Origin: Christensenella sp. UBA4263
Lineage (GTDB): Bacteria; Bacillota; Clostridia; Christensenellales; Aristaeellaceae
DNA length: 22,728 nt
NCBI GenBank assembly: GCA_002395225.1
Contig: DGWH01000037.1
Coordinates: 1-22,728 of the forward strand
Direction of reading: 5' to 3'
Under the pieces are notes generated by a model. That model was not told where the DNA came from. It ran no database searches and saw only the letters and a list, made by a program, of their open reading frames with translations. The translations under genes and the position numbers were made by a program. Below are positions 20,574 to 22,728 of the stretch, in pieces (the stretch's first letter is position 1; each line of letters starts with the position of its first letter).

Positions 20574-22604
20574 TTAATCAATCGGCAGAGTAAATCCGTT
20601 GCGGGTAAAGAGCGGGATCTGATCAAGCGGTGCATCTGTCTCAATCGTCTGTCCTCCGGAGAAGGTTTCCCCGGTCCAGGCGTTTTGCCATTGACCGGCA
20701 GGGAGATAGACGCACACCGTGCGCGCACCGGCATCGGTCACCGGTTTCACCAGAACATCCGGTCCGAACATATACTGGTCCTCGATGTTCCAGGCCGCCG
20801 GATCCCCGGGAAAATCATAAAACAGGGGACGCATAACCGGTGTGCCTTTTTCATGGGCGGACTGCATCTGCAGCGCAATGTAGGGCTTCAGTTTTTCTCT
20901 CAGACGGATGTAACGGGTCAGAATCTCAAGGACTTCGTCCGTATAGCTCCAGGGTTCATTCGGGGAACCGGAAATGCAGGTGGCACCGCCGGTTGTTCCG
21001 ACCTGGGGCATCAGGGGCCAGCGATAGCCGTGCATGCGCATGACGGGGCAGAAGCAGCCGTACTCGAACCAGCGAATCAGGAGCTCGTGGAAGGCTGGAT
21101 CATGGACATTGGCACCGAAGAAGCCGCCGATATCCGTTGTCCACCAGGGGATGCCGGCGATGCCCATATTCAGTCCGGCGGCAACCTGATTCTTCATGCT
21201 GGCAAAGGAGGACTTGATATCCCCGGACCAGACCAGCGCACCGTACCTCTGACTGCCGGCCCAGGCACACCGCAGCAGGTTGAGGATGTTTTCCTGACCG
21301 GCCTTGGCCATGCCCTCATAGAACGCGCGGGCATACATGACCGGATAGATATTGCCGACCTGAATGTCAGGCCCGAGATGGTAACGGAAATTGTCGAATG
21401 TATAATAGGTGTACTCAGGTTCCGCCTCATCCAGCCAGAAAATGCGGATGCCTTTGTCATAATAGTTCTGTTTTGCTTTTTCCCAGATGTATTCCCGTGC
21501 TTCGGGATTGGTGGCGTCAAAGTGCAGGGTGTTTCCCTGGAAGTCCATGGAGATGGGATACCCCTTATCCACCCGGATGAGGAGGCCTTTCCCTTTCATC
21601 TCCTCGAAGTTTTCACTTCGGTAATCCACCGTCGGCCAGATGGAGACCATGAGTTCAATGTCCATTTCCTTGAGCTCCCGGATCATGGCATCCGGATCGG
21701 GCCAGTAAGTCGGGTCAAATTTCCATTCACCCTGCAGCGGCCAGTGGAAGAAATCGCATACGATGACGGAGATGGGGATACCCCGGCGTTTGAACTCACG
21801 GGCGACCTCAAGGAGCTCCTCCTGCGTCTGATAGCGAAGCTTGCACTGCCAGTAGCCCATGGCAAACTCGGGCATCATGGGAACCCGCCCGGTGGCAGCG
21901 GAATAGGCCTCTTCAATTTCCGCCGGACTATTACCGGCCGTGATCCAGTAATCCAGTTTCTTTGTCGATTCGGCTTCCCAGGTCGTGATGTTCTTTCCGA
22001 ACGTGACGCGTCCCACGGCCGGGTTGTTCCAGAGAAAGCCATAGCCGAGACTGGAGAGCATGAACGGGACGCTTGCCTGGGAATTGCGCTGAGCCAGTTC
22101 AAGATCCGCGCCTTTCAGATCCAGATAAGGCTGCTGATACTGGCCCATGCCGTAGATCTTTTCGGAAGGGTTTGAAATAAACCGCATGGTAAGCCGGTAA
22201 TCTGCGCCGATCATCGGTTTGAATTCACGGGCTTCCACCTCCAGAGAAGAGCAGGTGTCCCCGAACATATCCCGGCGGTTGCGCAGATATTCCTGCAGGA
22301 GAATCTCGCCGCGTTCGTTATAGAACGTGATGCGGCCGATCAGGTTGATCTCTGCCCGGATTTTTCCGTTTGTAATGCTCCCGCCGTCCTCCTGGACGAC
22401 AATGACGGGATTTCCGGAATTCTGAGGGGGGAGCAGTGCCCAGTCCTGCGGATCCATTTCGGGGGTTTTCCACGCCCGTACGCGAAGACTGTCTGCGCCC
22501 CATGGTTCAATGATCAGCCGTTCAGACTCGTAACGGTAGCAAAGGGCATTTCCTTTGCGCTCGAAATAACCGAAGACAATTTTCACTTCATCCTGAGCTG
22601 CCAT
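20574..22604 (-). CDS. Glycoside hydrolase family 31 alpha-glycosidase (alpha-xylosidase/alpha-glucosidase type)
   Basis: A 676-residue GH31 enzyme without a signal peptide, so it is probably cytoplasmic. An N-terminal beta-sandwich (residues 1 to about 230) precedes a catalytic barrel. The nucleophile is D392 in FWLDEAEPE, and the acid/base is D462 in LVWSGDIKSSF. IGGFFG, RMHGYRW and a C-terminal beta domain (MFGPDVLVKPVTDAGARTV, YLPAGQWQNAWTGE) complete the family picture. WLDEAEPE is more typical of alpha-xylosidase-like than of starch-acting members, but specificity cannot be fixed from sequence alone. The start is ATG at 22604 with AAAGGAGG ten bases upstream. It heads a three-gene operon with the two oxidoreductases. 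The leader contains repeated and inverted elements (22616-22722). No transporter is visible, and the operon may begin beyond the window. Confidence 0.93.
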   Translation of the reverse strand: MAAQDEVKIVFGYFERKGNALCYRYESERLIIEPWGADSLRVRAWKTPEMDPQDWALLPPQNSGNPVIVVQEDGGSITNGKIRAEINLIGRITFYNERGEILLQEYLRNRRDMFGDTCSSLEVEAREFKPMIGADYRLTMRFISNPSEKIYGMGQYQQPYLDLKGADLELAQRNSQASVPFMLSSLGYGFLWNNPAVGRVTFGKNITTWEAESTKKLDYWITAGNSPAEIEEAYSAATGRVPMMPEFAMGYWQCKLRYQTQEELLEVAREFKRRGIPISVIVCDFFHWPLQGEWKFDPTYWPDPDAMIRELKEMDIELMVSIWPTVDYRSENFEEMKGKGLLIRVDKGYPISMDFQGNTLHFDATNPEAREYIWEKAKQNYYDKGIRIFWLDEAEPEYTYYTFDNFRYHLGPDIQVGNIYPVMYARAFYEGMAKAGQENILNLLRCAWAGSQRYGALVWSGDIKSSFASMKNQVAAGLNMGIAGIPWWTTDIGGFFGANVHDPAFHELLIRWFEYGCFCPVMRMHGYRWPLMPQVGTTGGATCISGSPNEPWSYTDEVLEILTRYIRLREKLKPYIALQMQSAHEKGTPVMRPLFYDFPGDPAAWNIEDQYMFGPDVLVKPVTDAGARTVCVYLPAGQWQNAWTGETFSGGQTIETDAPLDQIPLFTRNGFTLPID

Positions 22605-22615
22605 TTAATGCAATC

Positions 22616-22722
22616 CTCCTTTGCAGGCCTCACTGTTGAGCATTTGCCGGAGCAGCATAGCATGAGGCCTGGATTTGATTTAACTGTCGCTGCGCGACAG
22701 GGCCGCTCCTTTGCAGGTCTCA
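22616..22722 (-). repeat. Direct and inverted repeats in the GH31 leader
   Basis: CTCCTTTGCAGGCCTCA (22616-22632) recurs as CTCCTTTGCAGGTCTCA (22706-22722), 16 of 17 identical; read on minus, each carries AAAGGAG, and the inner copy is the GH31 ribosome site. CAGGCCTCA (22624-22632) also pairs with TGAGGCCTG (22663-22671). A CTGTCGC/GCGACAG hairpin lies at 22684-22700. No consensus promoter is evident in these 124 bases. Confidence 0.6.
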
Positions 22723-22728
22723 ATTTAA

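Noticed and set aside
19477..20577. 366-codon open frame on the plus strand
   Set aside because: Antisense to the zinc dehydrogenase, whose zinc and cofactor motifs are all present.
20685..22175. 496-codon open frame on the plus strand
   Set aside because: Antisense to the GH31 gene, with no known motif; the GH31 catalytic residues are intact on the minus strand.

Overview
The window looks like chromosomal DNA from a strictly anaerobic, moderately GC-rich Firmicute of the Clostridia type. The signs are an [FeFe]-hydrogenase operon, strong AGGAGG-type ribosome binding sites, several TTG starts, consensus TTGACA/TATAAT-like promoters and strong intrinsic terminators. I cannot name a species. 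There are no tRNA or rRNA genes, insertion sequences or CRISPR arrays.

Left part (1-6.9 kb): a broken LacI-type regulator remnant (minus strand) at the edge. Then come plus-strand genes: a secreted SH3-like protein, a secreted thioredoxin-fold protein, an acetyltransferase-cytidine deaminase fusion and a condensation/acyltransferase-fold protein. A bidirectional terminator separates these from a convergent MFS transporter.

Central part (7.1-15.7 kb, all plus strand): a hydrogenase region in two transcription units. The first (7098-10436) looks regulatory. It encodes a DRTGG-type protein, an RsbW-like GHKL ATPase, a HydS-like putative sensory [FeFe]-hydrogenase that lacks the proton-relay cysteine, a second small DRTGG-type protein and a PHP phosphoesterase. 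A terminator follows, then a promoter whose -35 is overlapped by a Rex-like operator. The second unit (10654-15644) encodes the Hnd-type electron-bifurcating hydrogenase (NuoE-like HndA, 2Fe-2S HndB, NuoF-like HndC, catalytic HndD), with a second GHKL ATPase gene between hndA and hndB. The last two genes have strongly biased, high-expression codon use. The maturases HydE, HydF and HydG are not in the window.

Right part (15.8-22.7 kb): a PAS/degenerate GGDEF/EAL protein, probably a c-di-GMP phosphodiesterase, has its own consensus promoter and a folded leader. A convergent secreted SH3-like protein follows. A minus-strand operon then runs from the right edge: GH31 alpha-glycosidase, zinc alcohol dehydrogenase, aldo/keto reductase. 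It looks like a sugar-release and sugar-oxidoreduction unit.

The most interesting part is the hydrogenase region. A putative H2/redox sensor (HydS), two GHKL ATPases, two DRTGG proteins, a PHP phosphoesterase and a Rex-like operator all sit next to the catalytic enzyme, and a c-di-GMP enzyme lies just downstream.
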